The notes beneath the pieces are model-generated. The model saw only the letters and a program-made list of their open reading frames with translations, ran no database searches and was not told where the DNA came from. DNA of 38,509 nucleotides from an uncultured Verrucomicrobiales bacterium (GTDB lineage Bacteria; Verrucomicrobiota; Verrucomicrobiia; Limisphaerales; UBA1100), in NCBI GenBank assembly GCA_913042895.1, contig CAJWMQ010000009.1, forward strand, positions 1-38,509. Direction: 5' to 3'. Below are positions 24,565 to 31,704 of this stretch, piece after piece. Numbering within the stretch: the stretch's first letter is position 1; every line of letters starts with the position of its first letter. Position numbers and translations under genes: made by a program.

Positions 24565-25859
24565 TGCAGGCCGCCGACCAAGCCAAGGCCATCCGGGATC
24601 AACTCCCCCCCGACGGCCTGTTCGCCGGCCACGAATGGCGAATGCCGGTGGAGCCGTTTCCGCTGGAAGAAAAGTTCGTCCGCGACCTGAAACAATTGGG
24701 GCGCGTGCTCCATCAGTTTTATCACGCAGCCGATTTACTTTACCGACACAGCGTGGCGGGCAAGCAACCGACGTGGGTTGCCGAATGGCTGGAACGAGGC
24801 AAACCCGACAACGTCATTCAGCGGCAGCGTGATGAGGCATTCAAGACCGCTTTGCCCCGGGTCATTCGACCGGATATTTTGCTCACCCAAAACGGCTGGC
24901 ACATCACCGAGCTGGACAGTGTGCCCGGCGGCATTGGCCTAACTGGATGGCTGAATGCCACCTATCCCAATGCCCTTGGCGGATGCAGTGGTATGAAGGA
25001 AGGGTTTGCCGGAATCTTTGCCAAAAACGGCTCAGTGCATCTGGTGGTTTCCGAGGAATCCGCCACGTATCGGCCGGAAATGGAATGGCTTGCTAAGCAG
25101 CTGGGCGAACGGTTTTCCGTGCGTTCCCCAGGAGAAAGTCATCTTGCTGATGGAGATTCGGCGTATCGTTTTTTCGAGCTGTTTGATTTACCGAACATCC
25201 CCGAAGCGGATGCGATACTGGATCGTGCGGCTACGGGCGACATCCATCTCACCGCACCGCCCAAGACCCATCTCGAAGAGAAGATGCTGTTCGCCCTTTT
25301 CTGGAACCGAAACCTGCGCGATTTTTGGCAGCGCGAATTGGGCGGTAAGTTCATGAATTTACTGGAAAAAGTGATTCCAAAAACGTGGCTCATTGATCCG
25401 GCTCCGCTTCCTCCGCACGCGGCTATTCCCCGGCTTGAACTAACGGACTGGCGTCAACTTGCCGATTTGTCCCAAAAAGATCGCCAGCTAATCCTGAAAC
25501 TCTCGGGCTTCAACGAACGCGCCTGGGGTGCTCGCAGTGTGCGGCTCGGGGCAGATCTCCCGCGCGACGAATGGGCCGCCGCCGTCCAGGAAGCCATCGA
25601 CCACTTTGACACCACTCCATGGATTTTACAGCGTTATGAGAAACCGCGCACGGTTCAACACGGATGGTTTGATTTTAACCAGAATGAATTGATCCCCATG
25701 ACCGGCCGCGCTCGATTATGCCCGTATTACTTTGTGCATGGCGAACAGGAAGTGAAGCTGGGCGGCGTGCTCGCGACGATTTGTCCGGCCAACAAGAAAA
25801 TCATCCACGGCATGAAAGATGCCATCCTCGCACCTTGCAGCATGGTCGAGCGGGACTAA
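24564..25859 (+). CDS. Predicted circularly permuted ATP-grasp-like protein
   Basis: A 431-residue cytosolic protein with no firm family name from memory. The segment IRPDILLTQNGWHITELDSV followed by PGGIGLTGWL looks like the acceptor part of circularly permuted ATP-grasp enzymes related to glutathionylspermidine synthase. LILKLSGFNERAWGARSVRL resembles the ATP-grasp lysine/glycine loop, and TPWILQRYEKP and KLGGVLATICPANKKIIHG complete the pattern. That would make it a carboxylate-amine or peptide ligase, substrate unknown. The ATG at 24564 overlaps the proA stop by one base. Its stop codon is directly followed by the stop of the convergent gene, with no base between. Confidence 0.6.
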   Translation: MQAADQAKAIRDQLPPDGLFAGHEWRMPVEPFPLEEKFVRDLKQLGRVLHQFYHAADLLYRHSVAGKQPTWVAEWLERGKPDNVIQRQRDEAFKTALPRVIRPDILLTQNGWHITELDSVPGGIGLTGWLNATYPNALGGCSGMKEGFAGIFAKNGSVHLVVSEESATYRPEMEWLAKQLGERFSVRSPGESHLADGDSAYRFFELFDLPNIPEADAILDRAATGDIHLTAPPKTHLEEKMLFALFWNRNLRDFWQRELGGKFMNLLEKVIPKTWLIDPAPLPPHAAIPRLELTDWRQLADLSQKDRQLILKLSGFNERAWGARSVRLGADLPRDEWAAAVQEAIDHFDTTPWILQRYEKPRTVQHGWFDFNQNELIPMTGRARLCPYYFVHGEQEVKLGGVLATICPANKKIIHGMKDAILAPCSMVERD

Positions 25860-25869
25860 TCAACGCTCG
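25847..25869. repeat. Inverted repeat around two abutting stop codons
   Basis: CGAGCG (25847-25852) and CGCTCG (25864-25869) flank an 11-base loop that holds the TAA of the plus-strand gene and the TCA (TGA on the minus strand) of the minus-strand gene. No T tract follows on either strand. The same hexamer pair recurs near the other end of the minus-strand gene. Confidence 0.5.
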
Positions 25870-26846
25870 TATTTCGGAATATCTGTGGGCGACTCCGAGG
25901 AAATCTGGCCGCGTACAATTTCACGCTGCGTCGATAAACTAGCCGGATCGGTAAGATACTTTTGCAAGCGCTGGTCGAATTGAGGCGGCTCAAAGCGACC
26001 AGTCCCAAACGGCGCAGGATATTCCAAGCTAGGCTGAATCGGGGAAGGAGACCGCGTGGGGACTGGCTTGAGCCCATTCCCTGGTGGCGGCTTGGGGTTG
26101 TCCCCGGCTTTACTCGGCTTTTCGGCTTCCCTACCAATGCCGGGCCGATAATTAGAGCCGGACGGACGAACCATAGAAACTGTGCTGCCATTACCAGCAT
26201 CACTTTTTTTATCCAACTCCAGCGGAAATGTCTGACCGCGCACAAACACTTCCACCAAGCCCTGGCTAAGATCAATTTTCGTAACCTCCACCCCGTGCAA
26301 CTCATCGCCCACCGCCAAAAAAACATACTCGGCCTTCCCTCCGCGCGGAGGACTGATGCGCAGAACAGCTCGTTGATTTCCACGCAAGGTAGAGATGCCC
26401 GCCAATTGAGGCACGCCGACAGTTCTGGGTGCCACGATCTCCGGCTCAGGTTCCTCCGGTTCCGGCTTGGTCAAGCGAAAGGGATCTTTGCGCGGGATCA
26501 CAGAAAAAACTCCCAAATTGGCTGGGATTTCCTGCTTCACCTCGGCAACGGAATTCGTGCCTGAGGCAACTGGCGGCGCGTTGGTAGAACCAATTACTTC
26601 CGGCACAAGAACGGTGTTGGTGGTGACTGATGGGGAATTGGTCGAACTAACTGCTTCCGGCACAAGAACGGTGTTAGTGGTGACTGATGGCGCATTAGTT
26701 GTAATGATGGAGACCGCATTAGTCGCGGTCGTGGTTGCATTGGTGGTCACGGCAGGTACGGCTACTCCATCAGCCCACAGTTCAACCGTTGAAGCTAATA
26801 TCAGAAGAAATACTCTGAATGCCCCCCCATCCATGGAGGTAGACAT
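25860..26846 (-). CDS. Exported Asn/Thr- and Pro-rich protein with GspC/PilP-like core
   Basis: A 328-residue protein. A signal peptide is visible (MDGGAFRVFLLILASTVELW, then ADG), if translation starts at ATG 26846 or 26834; the ATGs at 26903/26900 lie inside a strong hairpin and would add a long charged leader. A low-complexity Thr/Asn/Val region follows with two near-identical 19-residue units (SVTTNTVLVPE in both). The middle has RKDPFRL, LAGISTLRGNQRAVLRI and FLAVGDELHGVEV, a pattern like the HR/PilP domain of GspC and PilP in type II secretion and type IV pili. The C-terminal third is Pro-rich and disordered. A secretion or pilus role is inference; no gsp or pil genes are nearby. Confidence 0.65.
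   Translation of the reverse strand: MSTSMDGGAFRVFLLILASTVELWADGVAVPAVTTNATTTATNAVSIITTNAPSVTTNTVLVPEAVSSTNSPSVTTNTVLVPEVIGSTNAPPVASGTNSVAEVKQEIPANLGVFSVIPRKDPFRLTKPEPEEPEPEIVAPRTVGVPQLAGISTLRGNQRAVLRISPPRGGKAEYVFLAVGDELHGVEVTKIDLSQGLVEVFVRGQTFPLELDKKSDAGNGSTVSMVRPSGSNYRPGIGREAEKPSKAGDNPKPPPGNGLKPVPTRSPSPIQPSLEYPAPFGTGRFEPPQFDQRLQKYLTDPASLSTQREIVRGQISSESPTDIPKYER
26584..26697 (-). repeat. 57-bp direct tandem repeat, two copies
   Basis: Two adjacent copies (26584-26640 and 26641-26697) share the core ACTTCCGGCACAAGAACGGT or its close variant and code for two 19-residue units differing at a few positions. The repeat lies in the Thr/Asn-rich linker and keeps the frame, so it changes linker length only. 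Confidence 0.85.
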
Positions 26847-26856
26847 AGTAGGGAAT

Positions 26857-26879
26857 CGCTCGTTTTGCGAGCGTTTTTT
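26857..26879 (+). terminator. Hairpin plus T6 tract, oriented on the plus strand
   Basis: CGCTCG (26857-26862) and CGAGCG (26868-26873) make a 6-bp stem with a 5-base loop, followed directly by TTTTTT. This is an intrinsic-terminator layout on the plus strand, yet no plus-strand gene ends here. It lies in the 5' leader of the minus-strand GspC-like gene, where it would read as an A-tract followed by a hairpin. Confidence 0.45.
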
Positions 26880-26886
26880 ATGAGCA

Positions 26887-26924
26887 CCGCCTGACCGCAT
26901 CATTAATTAGACGCAATCAGGCGG
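26887..26924 (-). terminator. 15-bp hairpin downstream of ilvC
   Basis: On the minus strand, CCGCCTGA-TT-GCGTC pairs with GATGC-GG-TCAGGCGG around the loop TAATTAAT, giving 15 continuous pairs with three G-U wobbles. On the plus strand these three positions are C-A mismatches, so the functional RNA is the minus one. It starts 13 bases after the ilvC stop. No U tract follows, so it may protect or process the 3' end rather than terminate intrinsically. Confidence 0.5.
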
Positions 26925-26937
26925 CAAAAGTTACCCC

Positions 26938-27963
26938 TTAATAGGAGGCTTGCGAGCCGCCCATCCGACGTTTTTTCATCCAAGGCATCATACCGCGCAA
27001 GCGAGCGCCTACCTTTTCGATACCATGCTTTTCACCGGCTTTGAGCAGTTTATTATATTGCTTATAGCCAGTCTCGTATTCCTTGATCCAGCCCTTGGCA
27101 AATTTGCCGTTCTGGATTTCCTTGAGCGCAGTCTTCATGCGTCGCTTCACGCTGGCGTCAACAATCTTCGGCCCCACGCTCACATCACCCCACTTGGCTG
27201 TTTCAGAAATAGAGAAACGCATGCCGCTGATACCGGACTCGTTCATGAGATCGACAATCAGCTTCAGCTCGTGCAAGCACTCGAAATACGCCATCTCAGG
27301 CTGGTACCCCGCTTCCACGAGCACCTCGAATCCCGCCTGCACCAACGCGCTCGCGCCGCCACAAAGAACAGTTTGCTCGCCGAACAGATCGGTCTCGGTC
27401 TCTTCCTTGAAGGTCGTCTGAATCACACCCGCCCGAGTGCCACCCACGCCCTTGGCCCAAGCCAAGGCGATCTTCTTGGCCTTGCGCGAGGCATTTTGAT
27501 AAATGGCGATCAACGCCGGCACACCTTTGCCTTCTGTGAACTGCCGGCGCACAATGTGACCAGGCCCTTTCGGGGCCACCATGATGACGTCCACATCCTT
27601 CGGCGGCACAATCGCGCCAAAGTGAATGGCAAACCCATGCGAGAACAGGAGCGCCTTGCCCTTGGTCAGGTTGGGCTCGATGTCTTCCTTGTAGCACTTG
27701 GATTGTTTGGTGTCCGGCAATCCCACCATGATCACGTCTGCGCGGCGTACTGCCTCAGCGGTGTCATAGACCTCGAAGCCTTTTTGTTTGGCTACGCGGC
27801 GCGACTTGCTGCCCTTATAGAGACCAATGATGACCTTGCACCCGCTTTCCTTTAGGTTAAGCGCGTGCGCGTGGCCTTGGCTACCGAACCCGAGCACGGC
27901 CAAGGTTTTACCCTTGAGATCCTTCAAGTTCGCGTCTTTATCAGTGTATACTTTTGCTGCCAT
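26938..27963 (-). CDS. ilvC: Ketol-acid reductoisomerase (class I)
   Basis: A 341-residue short-form KARI that isomerises and reduces acetolactate or acetohydroxybutyrate in valine, leucine and isoleucine synthesis. The Rossmann region has [19 protein letters not shown] and the cofactor loop [13 protein letters not shown], whose Ser-x-Ser points to NADPH. The metal-binding knotted domain contains [18 protein letters not shown] and [14 protein letters not shown], then [11 protein letters not shown]. The length is as expected for class I. It lies 21 bases after ilvN. No ilvB, ilvD or leu gene is in the window. No Shine-Dalgarno site is seen. Confidence 0.97.
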   Translation of the reverse strand: MAAKVYTDKDANLKDLKGKTLAVLGFGSQGHAHALNLKESGCKVIIGLYKGSKSRRVAKQKGFEVYDTAEAVRRADVIMVGLPDTKQSKCYKEDIEPNLTKGKALLFSHGFAIHFGAIVPPKDVDVIMVAPKGPGHIVRRQFTEGKGVPALIAIYQNASRKAKKIALAWAKGVGGTRAGVIQTTFKEETETDLFGEQTVLCGGASALVQAGFEVLVEAGYQPEMAYFECLHELKLIVDLMNESGISGMRFSISETAKWGDVSVGPKIVDASVKRRMKTALKEIQNGKFAKGWIKEYETGYKQYNKLLKAGEKHGIEKVGARLRGMMPWMKKRRMGGSQASY

Positions 27964-27984
27964 TGTCTTTAGCGATAAATAAAG

Positions 27985-28458
27985 TTAAGAACGCGGCAGG
28001 GCCACCTTGCCCGTGCGCGTAAGGTCCAATACCCCGAAATTATCCATCAAAGCCACGAACTTATTGACCTTACTTTCGTTACCGGTCACCTCAATGGTCA
28101 TGGTCTTTGATTGCACATCCACAATCTTGGCGCGGAAAATATCCGTGATCTGCATAACCTCCGAACGGTTCTTAGCGGTGGCCTTCACCCGCACCATAAC
28201 CAGCTCACGATCAATGTACTCATGCTCGCGAAAATCGGTGATCTCCAACACGTTGACCAGTTTATAAAGCTGGCGAACAATCTGCTCCACCGTGGCATCA
28301 TCCCCACGTGTCACAATCGTCATGCGGGATTTTTCAGGATCATGCGTTGGAGCCACGTTCAGCGAATCGATGTTGTAGCCGCGGCCACTGAACATCCCCG
28401 CCACTCGTGTGAGCACGCCAAAGGTGTTTTCCACCAAAACTGAAATCGTATGTCGCAT
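27985..28458 (-). CDS. ilvN: Acetolactate synthase small (regulatory) subunit
   Basis: A 157-residue ACT-domain subunit that binds valine and activates the catalytic large subunit. The N-terminal ACT domain reads MRHTISVLVENTFGVLTRVA, GMFSGRGYNIDSLNVAPT and SRMTIVTRGDD, followed by RQLYKLVNVLEITDF and the C-terminal ACT domain with VDVQSKTMTIEVTGNESKV. The ATG at 28458 replaces an upstream start that adds 11 unrelated residues. The catalytic subunit gene ilvB, normally just upstream, is absent here; a metallo-hydrolase gene lies there instead. Confidence 0.95.
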   Translation of the reverse strand: MRHTISVLVENTFGVLTRVAGMFSGRGYNIDSLNVAPTHDPEKSRMTIVTRGDDATVEQIVRQLYKLVNVLEITDFREHEYIDRELVMVRVKATAKNRSEVMQITDIFRAKIVDVQSKTMTIEVTGNESKVNKFVALMDNFGVLDLTRTGKVALPRS

Positions 28459-28481
28459 GATTCCGGATTTCCGGGCCGCGC

Positions 28482-28510
28482 AACCTAGCAATGCCCCAAG
28501 AGGGGGTCAA
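28482..28510 (-). promoter_or_regulatory. Candidate promoter for ilvN-ilvC
   Basis: Reading on the minus strand, TTGACC (28510-28505), a 17-base spacer and TAGGTT (28487-28482) lie in the 83-base gap before ilvN. Predicted transcription start is near 28475, with a leader of about 17 bases. The spacer includes a small CCCC-TCTT-GGGG palindrome that could be a regulator site. The -35 match is good, the -10 partial. Confidence 0.45.
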
Positions 28511-28541
28511 TGTTATTCACAGGAAAAACCGGGACAAAACA

Positions 28542-29360
28542 TTAAAAAAACGGATTGTGCGCCCGCTCCTCACCCACGGTTGTCAAGGGTCCGTGCCCCG
28601 GGCAAATCAGCGTGTCTTCCGGCATAGCCAGAATTTCCGTCCGCACCTTTTCCTGAGCCAAAGCCGGTGTCTTGAAATCTTTCCCCATGGATCCCGCAAA
28701 AACAGCATCGCCCACCACCGCCACTGCCGGGGCAGCACTGGCCCAGCCCTCAACCACATATGTTACCCCATCAGCTGCATGACCTGGTGTCAGGCGCGGT
28801 GTTATTTTCAAAGTTCCGACTTCAATGACGCCCCCTTCCTGCACACGGCTCTTCTCCGGAGCACCCTCATTATTTGTGTGCAGCCGAATGTCGGGCCATC
28901 TTTTACGCACATCCCCCATCGCCGCTACATGATCTCCGTGCATGTGAGTGATCATGAGATGTTCGACCTTCAAATCCTCTAGCTCTACCAACGCAAAAAT
29001 ATCATCCGCATACCAGCCCGTGTCGAACACAGTCGCCTGACGAGTCACCGGATCCCACGCCACAAAGCTGTTCACCTCAAATCCCTCGGCCGTCGTGATC
29101 AACCGCAACTCCGCCCATCTGGATAAATCAACCTCGGCCGGCCCCCAGCCATCAGCCACCTTCACAGCTTTCCCGGCATCCAATCCCACCAATTCAGCCA
29201 AGGCTAACATGTTGAACTCCCGATCAATCAGCCCTTCAGTTTCCCAAGCCTGCAATTCCTCTACCGCAAGACCGGCCACCTCGGCACATTGGACCAAGTC
29301 CATCTTGGTTTGCAAACGCGCCTTACGACAGATGTCGCCGATATGATCCTCCAACGGCAT
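28542..29360 (-). CDS. HTH domain fused to metallo-beta-lactamase-fold hydrolase (glyoxalase II-like)
   Basis: A 272-residue fusion. Residues 1-70 look like a Cro/C1-type helix-turn-helix (EDHIGDICRKARLQTKMDLV, then AEVAGLAVEELQAWETEG). The rest is a metallo-beta-lactamase domain with the metal motif ITHMHGDHVAAM (HxHxDH), the third His in TPGHAADGV, the bridging Asp in VVGDAVFAGSMG and the last His in CPGHGPLTTVGEERAHN, the glyoxalase II/YcbL-like ending. It is probably a thioester or related hydrolase that might bind DNA; that combination is inference. ATG 29360 is preferred to TTG 29366. It precedes ilvN by 83 bases with a separate promoter between them. Confidence 0.8.
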   Translation of the reverse strand: MPLEDHIGDICRKARLQTKMDLVQCAEVAGLAVEELQAWETEGLIDREFNMLALAELVGLDAGKAVKVADGWGPAEVDLSRWAELRLITTAEGFEVNSFVAWDPVTRQATVFDTGWYADDIFALVELEDLKVEHLMITHMHGDHVAAMGDVRKRWPDIRLHTNNEGAPEKSRVQEGGVIEVGTLKITPRLTPGHAADGVTYVVEGWASAAPAVAVVGDAVFAGSMGKDFKTPALAQEKVRTEILAMPEDTLICPGHGPLTTVGEERAHNPFF

Positions 29361-29389
29361 GAGCAAACCCTAGTTCGCGCAACAGAAGA

Positions 29390-29417
29390 TTGCCAGCCTC
29401 ATCCCGTGCGCTATCAT
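29390..29417 (+). promoter_or_regulatory. Candidate sigma-70 promoter for the TPR protein gene
   Basis: TTGCCA (29390-29395), a 16-base spacer and TATCAT (29412-29417), each five of six to consensus. Predicted transcription start near 29424 coincides with the GTG start codon, so the transcript would be leaderless or nearly so. On the opposite strand TAGGGT (29372-29367) is a possible -10 for the divergent metallo-hydrolase gene. Confidence 0.45.
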
Positions 29418-29423
29418 CCGCCT

Positions 29424-30323
29424 GTGCCCCATTTTCTTTTCATCATTACGTTTAGCGTCGTGAGCCTTCGTCTTGTTGCCGCTGATGCCGAAAAGGAATT
29501 TGCCCAAATCCTTCAGGCCGACAACGCCGCCATCACCCAAATCACTTTCTGGATTCACAACAACCTCGACCGAATCAAAGAAAATGAAACCGAACGCGGT
29601 GCCTTGGCGCTACGCATCCGCGACAGACTGGCGCCGATTCGCCAGCAGTACATAGATTTCCTGAAGCGCCACCCGCAGCACGCCCAAGCGCGCGTTGCCT
29701 ACGGCAGTTTCCTCACGCACATCGACCACCGTCAGGGGGCTATTAATCAATGGAAACAAGCTCTCAAAACCGATCCCGAGAATGCCGCTGCCCTCAATAA
29801 CCTTGCCATTCATCTGGGTACCATTGCCCTGCAAACCCAACAGACCCGAGGCATTCAGGAAGCTTTCCGCGCACTCGACAAAGCCATTCAGCTCAACCCC
29901 AAGGAACCGCTTTACCGACATAACTTCGCCACGCTCCTTTGCTCCTTCCGGCAACCTGCCGCGCGGTATTACAAAATTAAGCCCCAGCAAATCATCCAGA
30001 AAGCCATAGGCGAATATGACGCAGCTATCAAACTGTCTCCCAAAAAATTCGAGTACGCCGCCGATCGGGCGGAAGCATTTTTAGATCTCACCCCTTTCCC
30101 TCACGCCGAAGCCATCCGCGCTTGGCAGGCGACACTGGCCATTGCAGAAACTCCTGATGAACGAGACTGGGCCTACCTGCAAACCGCCATCGCCCATTTC
30201 AAAGGCGAACAATGGAAACATGTTACTAGCACTCTGAAACGCATGACTGGCGAACATCATCAGCCCCTCGCCAGCCAACTCCGGCGCGCCACCGAGGCGA
30301 AACTGAATAAGCCTAAGCCTTAA
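29424..30323 (+). CDS. Exported TPR-repeat protein
   Basis: A 299-residue protein starting at GTG 29424 with a short signal peptide (PHFLFIITFSVVSLRLVAA, cleavage before DAEKEF). The body has TPR-like helices: ARVAYGSFLTHIDHRQGAIN with WKQALKTDPENAAALNNLA, then ALDKAIQLNPKEPLYRHNFA and YDAAIKLSPKKFEYAADRAE. TPR proteins of this kind scaffold periplasmic complexes; no partner is indicated. The ORF track begins 45 codons earlier, but that part lies in the divergent gene's coding region. It converges with mpl and overlaps it by 11 bases. Confidence 0.72.
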   Translation: MPHFLFIITFSVVSLRLVAADAEKEFAQILQADNAAITQITFWIHNNLDRIKENETERGALALRIRDRLAPIRQQYIDFLKRHPQHAQARVAYGSFLTHIDHRQGAINQWKQALKTDPENAAALNNLAIHLGTIALQTQQTRGIQEAFRALDKAIQLNPKEPLYRHNFATLLCSFRQPAARYYKIKPQQIIQKAIGEYDAAIKLSPKKFEYAADRAEAFLDLTPFPHAEAIRAWQATLAIAETPDERDWAYLQTAIAHFKGEQWKHVTSTLKRMTGEHHQPLASQLRRATEAKLNKPKP

Positions 30324-31704
30324 GGCCAGCCAACAGTTTTTCGTGCACTCCGCCAAAGCCCCCGTTGCTCAGCACACAAATTATATCACCCGGCTTCGCT
30401 GCTGCCGTCACATGGGCCGCAATAGATTTAGCATCCGGCAAGTAAGCGGATTCTGTTCCGTTTGCCTGTATGGCCTCAATGAGCGCACCGGGATCCAAGC
30501 GATCCCCCTCGGGCAATTGATCCAAGCGAGCCACCTCGGCCACCACCACCGCATCTGCTCCGGACAACGCCTCCACTAAATCATTCTGAAACACAGCCCG
30601 GCGTGTGGTGTTGCTTCGCGGCTCGAAAACCGCCCAAACCCGTCGCCCCGGAAACCGCACACGCACAGCTCTCAACGTCTCGGCGATGGCGGTGGGGTGG
30701 TGCGCAAAATCGTCAATTACCATGACGCCACTTACTTCTCCCCGCACTTCCATGCGGCGCTTAATTCCTTGAAACGTCTCAAAGGCCGATTGGATTTGCG
30801 CCGCACTCAATCCGCAATGGCGCGCCACGGCAATCACCGCTAATGCATTCCGCACATTAAGCTCACCGGCCATCGGCAAGGTGAAAACCGCCCCACCAAC
30901 CTCGAAGCACGCCCCTTTTTCGGAAAATTTCAGAGCCTCGCCACGAACCTCGTTGCCCGCCCCTAAGCCGAACCGTTGCACTGGGCAATGATCGATTTCC
31001 AACAGATCTGCCACGTTTGGGTCATCACCATTGGCCACCAGCAGGCCATTGCGCGGAATGAGATTCACCATACGCCGAAAGCTGGTTTGGATTTGTACAA
31101 GGTCATCGAAAATATCGGCATGATCAAATTCGAGATTATTGATTACCGCCACCTCCGGCAGGTAATGGACAAACTTGCTCCGCTTATCAAAAAACGCTGT
31201 GTCGTATTCGTCCCCTTCAATGATGAACCACTCGCTGTCCGTGAGGCGCGCGCCCTGTGAAAAGTTATTGGGAATGCCGCCGATCAGATAATTGGGATTC
31301 AGGCCGTTGTGATCAAATACCCACGTCAACAGCGAGGTAGTGGTCGTCTTTCCGTGCGTGCCAGCCAACACAATCGAGCGTTTGCCCCGGATAAACGCCT
31401 CTTTCAATAGCTCCGGTAGTGCACAATACCGAAGCTTGCGTTCCAACACAGCCTCCGCCTCAGGATTACCGCGACTGATGGCGTTGCCAATCACCACGAG
31501 GTCCGGCGTATCAGCGAGATTTTCCTCACAATACCCCTCGCGCACCTCGATGCCTCGGCTCTCGAGAAACGTGGACATCGGCGGATACACATTTTGATCC
31601 GAACCCGTCACGCGCACGCCGCGATCCTGCAGGGCCGCAGCCACCGAAGCCATCGCCGTGCCGCAAATGCCGATGAAATGAACGGATTTAAATTGCGGCA
31701 ACAT
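30313..31704 (-). CDS. mpl: UDP-N-acetylmuramate:L-alanyl-gamma-D-glutamyl-meso-diaminopimelate ligase
   Basis: A 463-residue Mur ligase of the recycling branch, which joins the free tripeptide from murein turnover directly to UDP-MurNAc. It is Mpl rather than MurC because of HFIGICGTAMASVAAAL, SDQNVYPPMSTFLESRGI, VVIGNAISRGNPE and particularly EGDEYDTAFFDKRSKFVHYL. The ATP loop is AGTHGKTTTTSLL and the C-terminal domain shows DDFAHHPTAI, FEPRSNTTRR and SNGGFGGVHEKLL. It implies a meso-diaminopimelate peptidoglycan and active recycling. The start shares one base with the gatB stop (TGATG). It is the last gene of the long operon. Confidence 0.92.
   Translation of the reverse strand: MLPQFKSVHFIGICGTAMASVAAALQDRGVRVTGSDQNVYPPMSTFLESRGIEVREGYCEENLADTPDLVVIGNAISRGNPEAEAVLERKLRYCALPELLKEAFIRGKRSIVLAGTHGKTTTTSLLTWVFDHNGLNPNYLIGGIPNNFSQGARLTDSEWFIIEGDEYDTAFFDKRSKFVHYLPEVAVINNLEFDHADIFDDLVQIQTSFRRMVNLIPRNGLLVANGDDPNVADLLEIDHCPVQRFGLGAGNEVRGEALKFSEKGACFEVGGAVFTLPMAGELNVRNALAVIAVARHCGLSAAQIQSAFETFQGIKRRMEVRGEVSGVMVIDDFAHHPTAIAETLRAVRVRFPGRRVWAVFEPRSNTTRRAVFQNDLVEALSGADAVVVAEVARLDQLPEGDRLDPGALIEAIQANGTESAYLPDAKSIAAHVTAAAKPGDIICVLSNGGFGGVHEKLLAGLKA

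Noticed and set aside
26950-27855. Plus-strand ORF of 301 codons opposite ilvC
   Set aside because: It mirrors a well-conserved ilvC gene, has no family motif and a His-rich composition typical of antisense frames.
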